DNA of 64,000 bases, taken from contig NZ_JAFFPZ010000009.1 in NCBI RefSeq assembly GCF_016918505.1, forward strand, positions 1-64,000, written 5' to 3'. The DNA comes from Desulforhopalus vacuolatus. GTDB lineage: Bacteria; Desulfobacterota; Desulfobulbia; Desulfobulbales; Desulfocapsaceae. Made by a program: the position numbers and the translations under genes. The notes below the pieces were generated by a model. It did no database searches and was not told the DNA's origin. It saw nothing but the letters and a program-made list of their open reading frames with translations. This document shows positions 1 through 9,187 of the stretch, in pieces. How positions within the stretch are numbered: position 1 is the first letter of the stretch; each line of letters starts with the position of its first letter.

Positions 1-187
1 GCGTAACATTGGACATCATCCATCAGGGTCTGTATGTTTACCTTCATAGTGCTGGCCTCTTTTCAGTAGTTGGTAAAAGGAAAGCGTTATTTTACCAAAT
101 CACGACCCCGAAACGCAACATGAGCCTTGTGGTTTTGAAACCGGTCCCATTCGGCCTCCGAGTGAGGCGGAGAGTCTGCTGGTTCGG

Positions 188-1243
188 GTGACCCGCAACT
201 GCCCGTGGAACCAGTGTACCTTCTGCTCTCTGTATAAGGGAGAGACGTTCAGTCGTCGACCGATAGAGGATGTGCTGCGCGACGTGGATACGGTGAAGTA
301 TTATATTGATGAGCTGCAGCATGCGAAAAATGAGGGACGCCCGCCCTCCTCCATTGTCCTGCGTACCCCGGAAGAGGAACAGGCGTGGTGTGCCGCAGCA
401 AATTTTTATAGTGGTGGCATGCGTTCCATCTTCCTTCAGGATGCCAACAGTCTGATAATCAAGCCAGAGGATATGATCCGCCTGCTGCGCCACCTGCGGG
501 CACTCTTTCCCAATGTGGAGAGGGTAACCACGTACGGTCGCTCGAATACCATTGCCCGAATTTCCGATGAGGATATGGTGGCCATGGCTGAGGCCGGGTT
601 GAATCGCGTGCATATTGGTATGGAGTCTGCCTGTGATGCTGTACTGGCACGGGTGAAAAAGGGGGCTGACAAGGCGGCCCATATCGCTGCCGGTCTGAAG
701 GTGAAAGGTGCCGGTATTCAGCTCTCGGAGTATTATATTCCCGGTCTTGGCGGCCGACGTCTCTCGCGGGAGCATGCCCTTGATACGGCAGAGGCGATGA
801 GTCGGATCAACCCTGATTATATTCGCCTGCGGACTCTTGGTCTTCCTGCCGGTGCACCACTTTCGGAGGAATATCGCAGGGGAGAGTTCGATAAAATGGG
901 TGAGGTCGAGACTGCGGCCGAGCTGTTGCTCTTTCTTGAGAACCTGGAGGGTGTTACCAGCCATATTCCCTATGATCATGTGCTCAATCTTTTTCAAGAA
1001 GTGGATGGGCAACTGCCAGAGGACCGTAAAAAAATTCTTACACCAATACGCTCCTTTCTACATCTTCCTGCCCATGAACAGATGCTCTTTGCCCTTGGCC
1101 GCCGTACTCATCGAATGGCCCGGCTGGCAGACCTCGACAACCCTGCTCTACGCGAACCTGTGGAGCGCTGGTGTCGTGAGACGGGGGCAACTCCGGAAAA
1201 CATGGACGGATTGATCGACGGAATCATGCAGCAGTTTATCTGA
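188..1243 (+). CDS. Radical SAM protein, start unresolved
   Basis: Radical SAM enzyme of unknown substrate. The cluster motif is near the given start, NCPWNQCTFC, with Cys spacing CX4CX2C, followed by a TIM-barrel-like body; a GMES-like segment (VHIGMESACDAV) lies about a third of the way in. The GTG at 188 is the first usual start codon, but the reading frame stays open upstream to 77 and encodes a stretch with RPPSEAESLLVRV, which I recognise as the usual lead-in to the Cys motif in this family. The real protein is therefore probably longer. Codons 77-185 contain no ATG, GTG or TTG; an ATT at 89 sits about 7 bases after AAAGG. An ATG at 120 is in another frame, so a small frameshift is possible. 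The family call is firm, the start is not. Confidence 0.8.
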   Translation: MTRNCPWNQCTFCSLYKGETFSRRPIEDVLRDVDTVKYYIDELQHAKNEGRPPSSIVLRTPEEEQAWCAAANFYSGGMRSIFLQDANSLIIKPEDMIRLLRHLRALFPNVERVTTYGRSNTIARISDEDMVAMAEAGLNRVHIGMESACDAVLARVKKGADKAAHIAAGLKVKGAGIQLSEYYIPGLGGRRLSREHALDTAEAMSRINPDYIRLRTLGLPAGAPLSEEYRRGEFDKMGEVETAAELLLFLENLEGVTSHIPYDHVLNLFQEVDGQLPEDRKKILTPIRSFLHLPAHEQMLFALGRRTHRMARLADLDNPALREPVERWCRETGATPENMDGLIDGIMQQFI

Positions 1244-1341
1244 TACTGTGGTGGTATACTTTGCCCTGCCTCTTTCTTGCGGGGACTGTACGCCTCCCAA
1301 ATGGCTGAGGGGCGCAGTGAAGCGGAAACCTTGTGCAGGTT

Positions 1342-2196
1342 TTACTCTTTTTCAAGGTAAAGATAGATGTGACCACGCTGCTGACCATTTTTACCACCCA
1401 CATGCCCCTTGCCGCGAAGCCGGAGTCTCTTGCCTGCGGAGCTGCCAGGGGGGATGTGCACCCGCAGAGTCTCCGCTTTTCTTCCTCCTTCTTCACTGGC
1501 AACCTGTACCTGAATGGTTTTTCCCTCACGCAACTCCTCTGCTGAAAGGGGTGTGTAATACACAACATCAAGTTCACTGGGGCCCGGCTGGTTGTCACCG
1601 CCATGAGAATCGTCAGCCAGTCCCTTGAGCTGAGGGAATTTTTTTCCAAGGCTGCGTCGAAGGCGTTTTCCGAAGGATTTAAGTTTTTCAGTATTTGATT
1701 TCAGACTGCTGCGGGCTGCACTTTTGATCGCCGGGACGGCGAGAGCTGCCACGAGGGTGGCGCCGTTGCGCAGCAATCCGCCTTTATTGGAAAAGAAGCT
1801 CTTTTTGACAAAAGTCTGGCTGGAGCGGTATCCGGCACGCTGAAAATCGTTCAGGATGCTGGAAAACATGTTTACAAACTGCGGATCACGAAAGAGATCG
1901 CGGAGAATATCTTCCTCGCTGTAACGAAATCCATTGGCACTTTCGCCCTGGCTCCCTTTCTCTGCATTTCTGAATTCCCCAAAACCTCCCTGTCGTGAAG
2001 TATCGTACTGCGCGCGTTTTTTTGGGTCAGTCAGTACACCGTAGGCCTCGGCGATCTCCTTGAACTTCTCTTCTGCCCGCGGATCATCGGGATTTCGATC
2101 GGGGTGCCAGCGCATGGCCAGCCTGCGGTATTGATGGCGAATTTCATCTTCAGTGCAACTGGTAGAGAGTTCAAGAATGGTATAGTAATCTTTCAT
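1342..2196 (-). CDS. J-domain (DnaJ-like) co-chaperone, single C-terminal domain
   Basis: Residues 1-66 form a J domain with the HPD tripeptide at 31-33 (MRWHPDRNP), which in this family stimulates the ATPase of a DnaK partner. Residues about 205-284 resemble one DnaJ/CbpA C-terminal substrate-binding domain ([13 protein letters not shown] to RGHIYLYLE). The middle (about 75-200) is basic and includes a short Ala-rich hydrophobic patch ([17 protein letters not shown]). There is no Gly/Phe linker and no zinc-finger Cys repeat, so it is neither canonical DnaJ nor full-length CbpA. 284 residues. It stands alone, convergent with the radical SAM gene and downstream of a family A repeat. Client unknown. 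Confidence 0.8.
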   Translation of the reverse strand: MKDYYTILELSTSCTEDEIRHQYRRLAMRWHPDRNPDDPRAEEKFKEIAEAYGVLTDPKKRAQYDTSRQGGFGEFRNAEKGSQGESANGFRYSEEDILRDLFRDPQFVNMFSSILNDFQRAGYRSSQTFVKKSFFSNKGGLLRNGATLVAALAVPAIKSAARSSLKSNTEKLKSFGKRLRRSLGKKFPQLKGLADDSHGGDNQPGPSELDVVYYTPLSAEELREGKTIQVQVASEEGGRKAETLRVHIPPGSSAGKRLRLRGKGHVGGKNGQQRGHIYLYLEKE

Positions 2197-2253
2197 GCGG
2201 AGTCCGGGTAAAAGAGAGGCCGCGCCGAGCCTGAGAATGTATCAATGGTTGAA

Positions 2254-2403
2254 GGGAATATCGAATAATCGCCCCTCTTCTTCGTTACAGTAAAAAATTT
2301 ATCCTCGGAGGTAAGCGCCAGACTCCGATGTCAAAGTTATGGGCGGGTAAATTTCCTTCTGGACCTTGAATATGAACGAAATACTTGATTCTTCAAGGTC
2401 CCC
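2254..2403 (-). repeat. Family A dispersed repeat (copy 1)
   Basis: About 150 bp between the regulator and the J-domain gene. One end reads GGGAATATCGAATAATCGCC, the other TTCTTCAAGGTCCCC. The interior carries the family hallmark CTTCTTCGTTACAGT and CGCCAGACTCCGA. The right-hand 43 bp (2361-2403) resemble the miniature copy at 42018-42061. No open reading frame inside. Confidence 0.75.
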
Positions 2404-2482
2404 TGAAGATAAGGCTTTTTAGAACATTGACCAGAGAAGAAAAGGTCAGACCAGACCTTTTTCAACACATTTTCCTCAGACC

Positions 2483-3856
2483 TTACTTCTCATCCATCTT
2501 ATCAAGGCGATAACGCAGGGTGGCGCGGGACAGGTTGAGCAGACGGGCGGCCCGGGAGACATTATGGCCGGACTCTTCCATGGCAAACTGGATGTAGCGC
2601 TTCTCGAGTTCTTCAAGTCCGACACGGTGACGGCGCACCAGCTGCTCCACCATCTGCTGTGCCCCCATATTATCGACCGGTTTTGCCACCGGGCCGCCGC
2701 TGAGAATGACATGGGCGGTGGTGATACGGTCGCCTTTGCTGAGGATCATTGCCCGTTCCAGTACGTTGCGCAGTTCCCGGATGTTGCCGTTCCACGGGTG
2801 ACTCTGGAAGAGCTCCAGCACCTTGTCTGAGAAAACGGGTGGCCGACGGCCGAAGGCCTCGCTGAACTCTTTGATAAAATAGTTGCAGAGCGGTTCAATG
2901 TCGTCACGGCGTTCGCGCAGCGGCGGAATGTGGATGGGGAAGACGCTGAGACGGTAGTAGAGGTCTTCACGAAAGCTGCCCTCGGTAACCATTGCTTCGA
3001 GGTCTTTGTTGGTGGCGGCGATAATGCGAACATCAGTGGGGATGATGCGTGTGCCGCCGAGACGTTCGATATTCTTCGACTCCAGCACCCGCAGAAACTT
3101 GGACTGTACGTCCAGCTCCATGTCACCGATCTCATCAAGAAACAACGTTCCGCCAGAGGCGATCTCAAACTTGCCTTTCTTTTGCTGGGCAGCCCCGGTG
3201 AAGGCTCCTTTTTCATAGCCGAAGAGTTCCGCTTCAAGCAGGGTGGCGGGGATGGCGGCGCAGTTGACCGGGAGAAAGGGCAGGGCTGCCCGCGGGCTGT
3301 TGAGATGGGTTGCCCGGCTGAGGAGTTCTTTGCCGGTGCCGGATTCGCCGCGCAGTAGAACCGTGGTGTCGGTTTTGCTTACCTCACCGGCAAGGCGGAG
3401 AATTTCGCAAATCTCCCCGGAGTTGCCGATAATATTGTCAAAAGTGTATTTGCCGGCGATTTCCTTGCGCAGATACCGTACCTCGGAGGTAAGGCGCGAG
3501 ACCTGAAGCGCTTTCTCGACACAGGAGCGCAGCTTGTCTTCAGTGAAAGGTTTGGTAACATAGTCGTAGGCACCTTCGTGGATAGCCTCGACAGCGTTGT
3601 CGATGGAACCGAAGGCGGTCACGACCACTACCGGTACGTCCGGCCGCTGCTCTTTGATTGTTTTCAGTACCTGCATGCCGCCAATCTTCGGCAATTTGAG
3701 GTCGGTAATCACCATTTGCACTGTCTCCGAGGAAAAAATCTCCAGTGCCTCCTGGCCGTCACCGGCCTCGAAAATGGTGAGAGGAAGATCTGAGAGGAGC
3801 ATTTTGATCACCTCTCGCATGCGGGGTTCGTCTTCCACAAGGAGTAATTTAGACAT
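2483..3856 (-). CDS. Sigma-54-dependent response regulator, NtrC family
   Basis: Three-domain activator of RNA polymerase sigma-54. The receiver domain (1-120) has the phosphoacceptor at Asp52 (VITDLKLP) and Lys102 in TKPF. The AAA+ domain has Walker A GESGTGKE (170-177), the sigma-54 contact loop GAFTGA (217-222) and Walker B GGTLFLDEIG (235-244). A Fis-type helix-turn-helix is at the C-terminus (about 430-452, NVSRAARLLNLSRATLRYRL). 457 residues, typical length. It begins 6 bases after the stop of the kinase gene upstream on the same strand, so the two form a cognate pair and probably one transcript. The signal and target promoters cannot be read from the sequence; no clear sigma-54 promoter was found nearby. 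Confidence 0.95.
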   Translation of the reverse strand: MSKLLLVEDEPRMREVIKMLLSDLPLTIFEAGDGQEALEIFSSETVQMVITDLKLPKIGGMQVLKTIKEQRPDVPVVVVTAFGSIDNAVEAIHEGAYDYVTKPFTEDKLRSCVEKALQVSRLTSEVRYLRKEIAGKYTFDNIIGNSGEICEILRLAGEVSKTDTTVLLRGESGTGKELLSRATHLNSPRAALPFLPVNCAAIPATLLEAELFGYEKGAFTGAAQQKKGKFEIASGGTLFLDEIGDMELDVQSKFLRVLESKNIERLGGTRIIPTDVRIIAATNKDLEAMVTEGSFREDLYYRLSVFPIHIPPLRERRDDIEPLCNYFIKEFSEAFGRRPPVFSDKVLELFQSHPWNGNIRELRNVLERAMILSKGDRITTAHVILSGGPVAKPVDNMGAQQMVEQLVRRHRVGLEELEKRYIQFAMEESGHNVSRAARLLNLSRATLRYRLDKMDEK

Positions 3857-3862
3857 GGTTCC

Positions 3863-5392
3863 TCAAGTGTTGATTATCTGTTCCGTTTCTTTGAGGATGC
3901 ACGGAAAATAGAGGGTGAAGGTGGTTCCACTGCCGGGCTCACTGTCAATTTTCATCTGGCCGCGATGCAACTTGACGAGCTGAGACACGATAGAGAGTCC
4001 GAGTCCGATGCCGTCGTCGGAAAAGGAGACGAAGGGATCGAGTATTTTTCCCATCATCTCCGGTTTCATACCGCAGCCGACGTCACTAATATTGATGATC
4101 AGCCAGTCGCGTGCTACAGTGAAGGGATTGCGGGTGGAGATAAAGCGCTTGTCGCCGTGGCGACCGCTGTCGCCGAGGCCCATCTCCGGTTCCTTCTCCG
4201 ATCGAATGGTGATGGTTACTGCGCCACCGTCCGGCATGGCGTTGAAGGCGTTGAGGAGAATATTCATCAGAATCTGCCGCATCTGGCCGGGATCGGCCTC
4301 CATCAGGGGAAGATCGCGCTGAAAGTTGCGGTGGATGGTATACCTTTCCTCTTGATAACGCTCCTCAATGGCGGTCAGTGTCTCCTCAAAGACCTCGCCG
4401 AGATTGATCACGGTGAGGATCGGGGTGGCGGGGCGTGCGAAATCCAGGAATGCCTTGAGGGTGTTGTCGAGCCGTACGACCTCATCCATAATGAAACTGG
4501 CAGCTTTTTCCCGCATCGGCCACGGGCGCTTTGTGTCAAGCACGACCTGAGTGGAACCGAGGATGATGCCGAGGGGATTCTTGATCTCGTGGGCAATTCC
4601 GGCGGTCATCTTGCCGACGGCGGCGAGCTTTTCTTTCTCCTGCAGCTCGGCATGGGTATTTTTCACCTCAATGAGACTTTTCTCGAGAGAGTCCGCCATC
4701 TTGTTGAAGGAGAGGGCAAGGTCACGGGCGATATCCGGTTGATGGATATTAACCCTGTAGGAGAGATCGCCGATGCCGATGCGGTCAATTCCCTTGCGCA
4801 GGGTGAGCAGTGGTTTCATGATACTGCGGGCGAGCAGCATGCTGAGCAGAGCGGTGAGGAGAAGGACGGCGAGAATGAAACTGATGGTTATCTTCTGAAT
4901 TACCAGGAGCTGATCGAACCACTTTTCGGCAGGAAAGACGGCGATGAGGAGTCGGCCATCGGAGAGGGGCCGCCGGAAGGCGAACCATTTACGGTGGGCA
5001 AAGGTTATGACGTTCTGGTTACGTCCAGAGGTCTCAAGTCGGGTGAAAGCGATAAGCAGCAGGTCTTCTGCGGGTTGTTTGGGGGAATTCTGCATGTTGA
5101 TGAGGGTTGTGGCTTTCCTCTCCCTGCTGAGGACAGCAGCAACAATCTTTTCTTCCTCGGGGAAAAGATGATCCGGTCCTGTGGAGGGCGGAGCTTCAAC
5201 AGTTGCAGTGAGTCTTGTACCGACATCTGCGGCATGCATTCCAAGTTGTGCCATGACCACCCGGTGCGCCTGGTGGTACCCCACCCAGCCGGCAGCAGTA
5301 ACGAAAATCGTTGAAATGAGGGTTATGGCGATGAAGATGCGAAATTGAAATGAAAAGAGATGACTGATGAATTTGTTCATGGCAGAGAGCAT
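3863..5392 (-). CDS. Membrane sensor histidine kinase
   Basis: Partner kinase of the NtrC-type regulator just downstream. Transmembrane helices lie at about 15-36 and 165-188, enclosing a periplasmic region of about 125 residues without a recognisable named fold. A HAMP linker follows (about 189-245). The H box has His268 (TAGIAHEIKNPLG), the N box is around N381, the G1 motif is DVGCGM (437-442) and the G2 motif GIGLGLS (461-467). This is a ZraS/AtoS-like arrangement for sigma-54 systems. The ATG at 5392 is preceded by CGGGA; an in-frame ATG at 5380 is an alternative. The kinase domain is complete. The ligand is unknown. Confidence 0.92.
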   Translation of the reverse strand: MLSAMNKFISHLFSFQFRIFIAITLISTIFVTAAGWVGYHQAHRVVMAQLGMHAADVGTRLTATVEAPPSTGPDHLFPEEEKIVAAVLSRERKATTLINMQNSPKQPAEDLLLIAFTRLETSGRNQNVITFAHRKWFAFRRPLSDGRLLIAVFPAEKWFDQLLVIQKITISFILAVLLLTALLSMLLARSIMKPLLTLRKGIDRIGIGDLSYRVNIHQPDIARDLALSFNKMADSLEKSLIEVKNTHAELQEKEKLAAVGKMTAGIAHEIKNPLGIILGSTQVVLDTKRPWPMREKAASFIMDEVVRLDNTLKAFLDFARPATPILTVINLGEVFEETLTAIEERYQEERYTIHRNFQRDLPLMEADPGQMRQILMNILLNAFNAMPDGGAVTITIRSEKEPEMGLGDSGRHGDKRFISTRNPFTVARDWLIINISDVGCGMKPEMMGKILDPFVSFSDDGIGLGLSIVSQLVKLHRGQMKIDSEPGSGTTFTLYFPCILKETEQIINT

Positions 5393-5585
5393 ACACTATC
5401 CCGAATTGCTTGAACAGAAAACATACTGCAAAAAACGTGTTAAAATGGTTGATATCTGTACTATTTTCTGTTGAAGTATTGACAAATTTTGGCCGTTATT
5501 TTAATCAGAAGGGTGATGGAAATGAAGGGCCGTTCATTTGTTCCGGACGGCGGCGAGCAGTTTAATTCGATAACGAGGTAGCAAG

Positions 5586-7460
5586 ATGGCCACGAAAGAA
5601 GAACTTGAAGAACTGTATGATGACTGTCAGGAAACTCCGGATTACGTAAAGGTCGCTCTTGGAGCCTTTGAGATCGGTGAAAAAGAGTGGGCGGAAGAAG
5701 TGTATGAAGAGGGTGCTGACTGGGCTGGTTCTGCGCAGGATTTTCTTGCAATGTCAATTGGAGCAAAGAAGATTCTTGGCGACGATGCCAGAGCCTCAGA
5801 ATATTTCGAACAGGCCAAAGGGGCCTGCAGCTCTGCTGATGACATGGTTGCCCTGGCTGATGCCTGCGCTGCGGATGGTGACAAAGAGACTGCCCGCGAG
5901 CTTTTTACAGGTGCAGCCGACAAGGTGCAGAAGGCTGCTCAGTTTCTCGCTCTTGCCCAGAAAATTAATGATTCTCTTGGCGACAAGGAGCTTGCCGCAC
6001 AAATTTCTGCCAGAGGCAAAGAACAGTGCAAGACTCCGGCCGACTTCGCTGAACTGGCGAAAGGGCTTGCCAAAGATTTTGGAGATGAAGCCGGGGCTCA
6101 GGATGTCCTTTCCTCTGCAGTAGATGCATGTAAGACAGGAGATGATTTCGCTGCCATCGCGGCAGCTGCTGCGGAGCTCTTTCCGAAAAGTGATCTTGGT
6201 ATTCAACTTTTCAAAGAGGCTGAAGAGAAGATCCCCTCCGGTCTTGATATGGGTGGCCTGGCCAAAGCTGCTGCCACTACTCTTGGGGATAAAGAGTACG
6301 CAAAAGTTCTCTTCAACAAGGCTCAGGAGATGCTCACTTCTGGTGATGATCTCACCAAACTTGCTGGTTTGGTGCAGGAGAGCCTCGACGACAAAGCGAT
6401 GGTGGCTTCTATTTATCAAAAAGCAGTCAGCTATGAAAGTGATGCTGGCAAGATTGTCACCGTCGCCACTAAAATGGCCGATGAACTTGGTGATATCGAT
6501 GGGGCTGTAGCAGTGCTCAGGCAGGCTGAAAATGCGGTGAAGAGCAACGCTGAATTTGAGAAGGTTGCGGATGCAATTCTCAAATACGCCTCCGACCCGC
6601 AGTGGAAAGAAGATATCGCTGTGCAGAAAGAGAAACGGGCTGCCAACGGTCCGCTTTATGAAGAGCTTATCAAGAAAGAGGGTGAAGCGGAAAGTGCCGC
6701 TGCCCTGCGTAAACTGGCAAAAGAGGTGATGACTGCCACCGGCGACAAACCCTATACCCGTAAATTGCTGGCCAATTCAGCGAAAACCACTCACTTCTTT
6801 GGTGAAGGGATGGAACTGGCTGGAATCATTGTCGATGACCTTGGTGATCGTGAGTGGGGTGAGAAGGTCTATGAAGATCTGTTGCAGAAGGCTGATGATT
6901 TTGTCAGCAAAAAAAATATTGCTGCCGCGCTTAAAGAAAAAGTTGGAGATGAGGTGAAAACCAGGGAAATTTTCACCAGCCTTGAAGAAGAGGCGACTGA
7001 TGCTGCAGGGTATCTCAAAGTCGGAGCTGCGGTATGCAGCGTGCTTGATGATAAAGATTGGGTTCGCTCTCTGTATAAAGAGGCGCAGGCCTGCTGTAAG
7101 GATGATCTCACAAAACTGACAGTGGCAGGCAATGTCCTGCGGGATCTTCACGATACCTCATGGGCTGCAGAGATCTACAGCGAGATTGCTGCCAACTGCA
7201 GCGATCAGTTCTGTGCGGAAAACCTCTTCACCGTGGTCTTACGGCAACTGGGAGATTCTCCGGTCCTCAAACAGCTTTACCAGACGGTGGAAAAACAGAT
7301 GACGAGTGCTTCCGACCTGTTTTATCTCGGGGAGAGCGTTATCGAACGTTTTCAGGATACAGCCTGGAGCGGTAAGATTTTTTCCCGCGCAGAGCAGGGA
7401 AAAGGATATGATGCGGTGCGCTTCAAAATGGCCTCAGCCCGTCGGGAACAGGTTGCCTGA
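5586..7460 (+). CDS. Large helical tandem-repeat protein, function unknown
   Basis: 624 residues, not assigned to a named family. Nearly the whole chain is built of degenerate repeats of about 35-37 residues, roughly of the form LGD-x-x-x-A-x-x-L/I-F/Y-x-x-A, then a variable turn, then DDF-x-x-L-A. Clear examples are LGDDARASEYFEQA, DGDKETARELFTGA, LGDKEYAKVLFNKA and LGDREWGEKVYEDL. The pattern is that of an alpha-solenoid (TPR/HAT-like scaffold). No signal peptide or membrane segment, so it is probably cytoplasmic. A linker around 335-365 (QKEKRAANGPLYEEL) may separate two solenoid halves. The ATG follows GAGGTAGCAAG. It has its own upstream region (5393-5585) and is divergent from the kinase gene. 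A protein-protein scaffold role is inference only. Confidence 0.85.
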   Translation: MATKEELEELYDDCQETPDYVKVALGAFEIGEKEWAEEVYEEGADWAGSAQDFLAMSIGAKKILGDDARASEYFEQAKGACSSADDMVALADACAADGDKETARELFTGAADKVQKAAQFLALAQKINDSLGDKELAAQISARGKEQCKTPADFAELAKGLAKDFGDEAGAQDVLSSAVDACKTGDDFAAIAAAAAELFPKSDLGIQLFKEAEEKIPSGLDMGGLAKAAATTLGDKEYAKVLFNKAQEMLTSGDDLTKLAGLVQESLDDKAMVASIYQKAVSYESDAGKIVTVATKMADELGDIDGAVAVLRQAENAVKSNAEFEKVADAILKYASDPQWKEDIAVQKEKRAANGPLYEELIKKEGEAESAAALRKLAKEVMTATGDKPYTRKLLANSAKTTHFFGEGMELAGIIVDDLGDREWGEKVYEDLLQKADDFVSKKNIAAALKEKVGDEVKTREIFTSLEEEATDAAGYLKVGAAVCSVLDDKDWVRSLYKEAQACCKDDLTKLTVAGNVLRDLHDTSWAAEIYSEIAANCSDQFCAENLFTVVLRQLGDSPVLKQLYQTVEKQMTSASDLFYLGESVIERFQDTAWSGKIFSRAEQGKGYDAVRFKMASARREQVA

Positions 7461-7543
7461 ACCCTTATTTACAACATGATGTAACACCAGAGGGGAGCGG
7501 CTGCGGTCGTTCCCCTTTTGTGTCTTCTGGCGGGAAAGTGATC

Positions 7544-8302
7544 ATGCGAAAAGTACTCTACATACTCCTTTTTCTGCTTGTGCTGACCGGTGTTGGAATA
7601 TTTGTACTCAACTGTTATGTGGCCGGTTTCAGCAGGTACAGTACCGGCGAACTTGAGGAACTGCAGCCGGAGCATGCCGCGCTGCTGCTCGGGACTGCCA
7701 AATGGAGGGTGGGAGGAGGGGAGAACCTTTACTACCGCTACCGTATTGATGCTGCGGAGCAACTCTACCGGGCAGGAAAGGTGGAGAAGATTATTGTCTC
7801 CGGTGCCAATCGCACCATTCACTACAATGAACCACGGGAGATGAAGGCGGACCTCATCGCCAGGGGGGTTCCGGCGGAGGATATCATTTCTGATTACGCG
7901 GGGTTGCGCACCCTTGATTCGGTAGTGCGTTTTCAACAGATTTTTGGTCAGACCCGGGGAATCATCATTTCTCAACCTTTTCACAACGCTCGTGCTCTCT
8001 ATATTGGTCGTATGAAGGGGATTAACCTGCAGGGTTATAATGCTCAGTGCGTGCCGGGGAACTACAGTGTGAAGACCCGTCTGCGGGAAATATTCGCCAA
8101 GGTGGTCAGTGTGTTCGATGTTGAACTGCTCGCCACTGCGCCGCACCATCTCGGGCCGTCGATTGATATAGATGCTGTCCGGAAACCCCTTGTGCCGAAT
8201 GACGGTGAAGGGGTGGAAATTGCCCCGGAAGAGAAGATTGAGAGCCCTGGAGTGAATGAAGAGACACAACGGGATAAAAAAAGGGCAGGGAACATCGAAT
8301 AA
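7544..8302 (+). CDS. sanA: SanA/DUF218-family inner-membrane protein
   Basis: Resembles SanA, the E. coli envelope protein linked to the vancomycin permeability barrier. One N-terminal transmembrane helix (about 4-25) is followed by a DUF218 domain with LLLGTA, IIVSGANR and the signature ISQPFHNARAL. I prefer the ATG at 7544 because the hydrophobic segment follows at once; a GTG at 7520 adds eight residues. The C-terminal tail after about residue 220 is charged and poorly conserved. The last codons (GNIE-stop) lie inside the left arm of a family A repeat, so the repeat supplies the stop codon. The family is clear; the precise biochemical role is not known. Confidence 0.82.
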   Translation: MRKVLYILLFLLVLTGVGIFVLNCYVAGFSRYSTGELEELQPEHAALLLGTAKWRVGGGENLYYRYRIDAAEQLYRAGKVEKIIVSGANRTIHYNEPREMKADLIARGVPAEDIISDYAGLRTLDSVVRFQQIFGQTRGIIISQPFHNARALYIGRMKGINLQGYNAQCVPGNYSVKTRLREIFAKVVSVFDVELLATAPHHLGPSIDIDAVRKPLVPNDGEGVEIAPEEKIESPGVNEETQRDKKRAGNIE

Positions 8303-8498
8303 TCGCCCCTCTTCTTCGTTGCAGTCAAAAAATTATCCCCGGGTAAGCGCCAGACTCCGATATCAACGTGATACCGGTGATGAACGGTAAGCCGGTATAA
8401 GTACCTTCACGAAATTCTTTTCAAAAAAACACGGAAATAATTTCTAAGGTACTAATAGACCTGCGGTACATTTCCTTCTGAACCTCGAACAGGAACGA
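8288..8498 (-). repeat. Family A repeat, left arm of the usp inverted repeat
   Basis: Reverse-oriented long copy. It overlaps the last 15 bases of the sanA reading frame. Besides the common family A ends it contains an internal block (about 8370-8450, with CACGGAAATAATTTCTAAGG) that other single copies lack and that is shared only with the right arm. The rest of the gap to usp (8499-8707) is leader sequence with a TTGACA at about 8573 but no convincing partner -10 box. Confidence 0.8.
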
Positions 8499-8707
8499 GT
8501 GGTTTCCTCTATGCGGAAGGAACTTTTTTTATGGAAAGTGCAAAAATACCGTAAAAATATTATGCTGGTATTTGACAGGAGGAGTGTCCGTTCACATTTT
8601 ATCAGCGGCAGCCCGCGTTGACAGTTCTGTGTCAGAGAGTAAAGAGAGAGGATCTCTCAGCTGGTTATATTCCACGTAATTTAAACAAAAAAAGAGAGGG
8701 TGGTAAA

Positions 8708-9187
8708 ATGGCTCAAATTAAGAATGTTATGGCAAGTTTGGATATGTCTGGTTATGCAGATCTGGTTATGGATTATATCGCTGAACTGCTGAAAGACAGG
8801 ACGGATGCTGAAGTGGTTATCTATTCTGTTATCAATCAGCGGGATATTGACCATATTGAAGATGTGCGCAATTATTTCGTCGGGCTGGGTAATCAGGGGG
8901 TGACCACTCAAAAATATATTGATAAAGAGACGGCAGCACGCACTGAGCATATGAATATGCTTGGGGAAAAATATCTTGGCAGCAAGGGAATAAAGTACAG
9001 TGTGAAAATTGCTACAGGCCATCCTGCAGAGATGATCATCAAAAAAGCCAAAGAGGGGCCGTTTGACCTTATCGTCATGGCCAATAAAGGGAAAAGCAAT
9101 ATTGCCAAGGCCCTCTTTGGTTCCATTGCCCTGCGGGTGTTGCGTCATTCTCCTGTGCCGGTGCTCAGCGTGCGAAAATTCGACTGA
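8708..9187 (+). CDS. Universal stress protein (UspA family)
   Basis: 159 residues, a single Usp domain with an alpha/beta nucleotide-binding fold. The C-terminal ATP-site motif is nearly canonical: ANKGKSNIAKALFGS fits G-x2-G-x9-G-S except that the first Gly is Ala. The ATG at 8708 follows AGAGAGGGTGG; upstream in-frame codons are not needed. Members bind ATP and are induced by stress or growth arrest; the exact role here is unknown. It is the only gene inside the 1.1-kb structure bounded by the inverted family A repeats, and its stop codon abuts the right repeat, so it may be cargo or may simply have been flanked by two independent insertions. Confidence 0.9.
   Translation: MAQIKNVMASLDMSGYADLVMDYIAELLKDRTDAEVVIYSVINQRDIDHIEDVRNYFVGLGNQGVTTQKYIDKETAARTEHMNMLGEKYLGSKGIKYSVKIATGHPAEMIIKKAKEGPFDLIVMANKGKSNIAKALFGSIALRVLRHSPVPVLSVRKFD

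Noticed and set aside
92-1012. 306-codon open frame on the minus strand
   Set aside because: Antisense to the radical SAM gene, whose Cys motif is clear.
3965-5314. 449-codon open frame on the plus strand
   Set aside because: It lies opposite the histidine kinase gene, has no recognisable domain, and the kinase frame shows all conserved boxes.
5480-5508. Promoter TTGACA-17-TAATCA before the solenoid gene
   Set aside because: The -35 box is perfect, but the -10 box matches the consensus at only two positions, so it was not listed.
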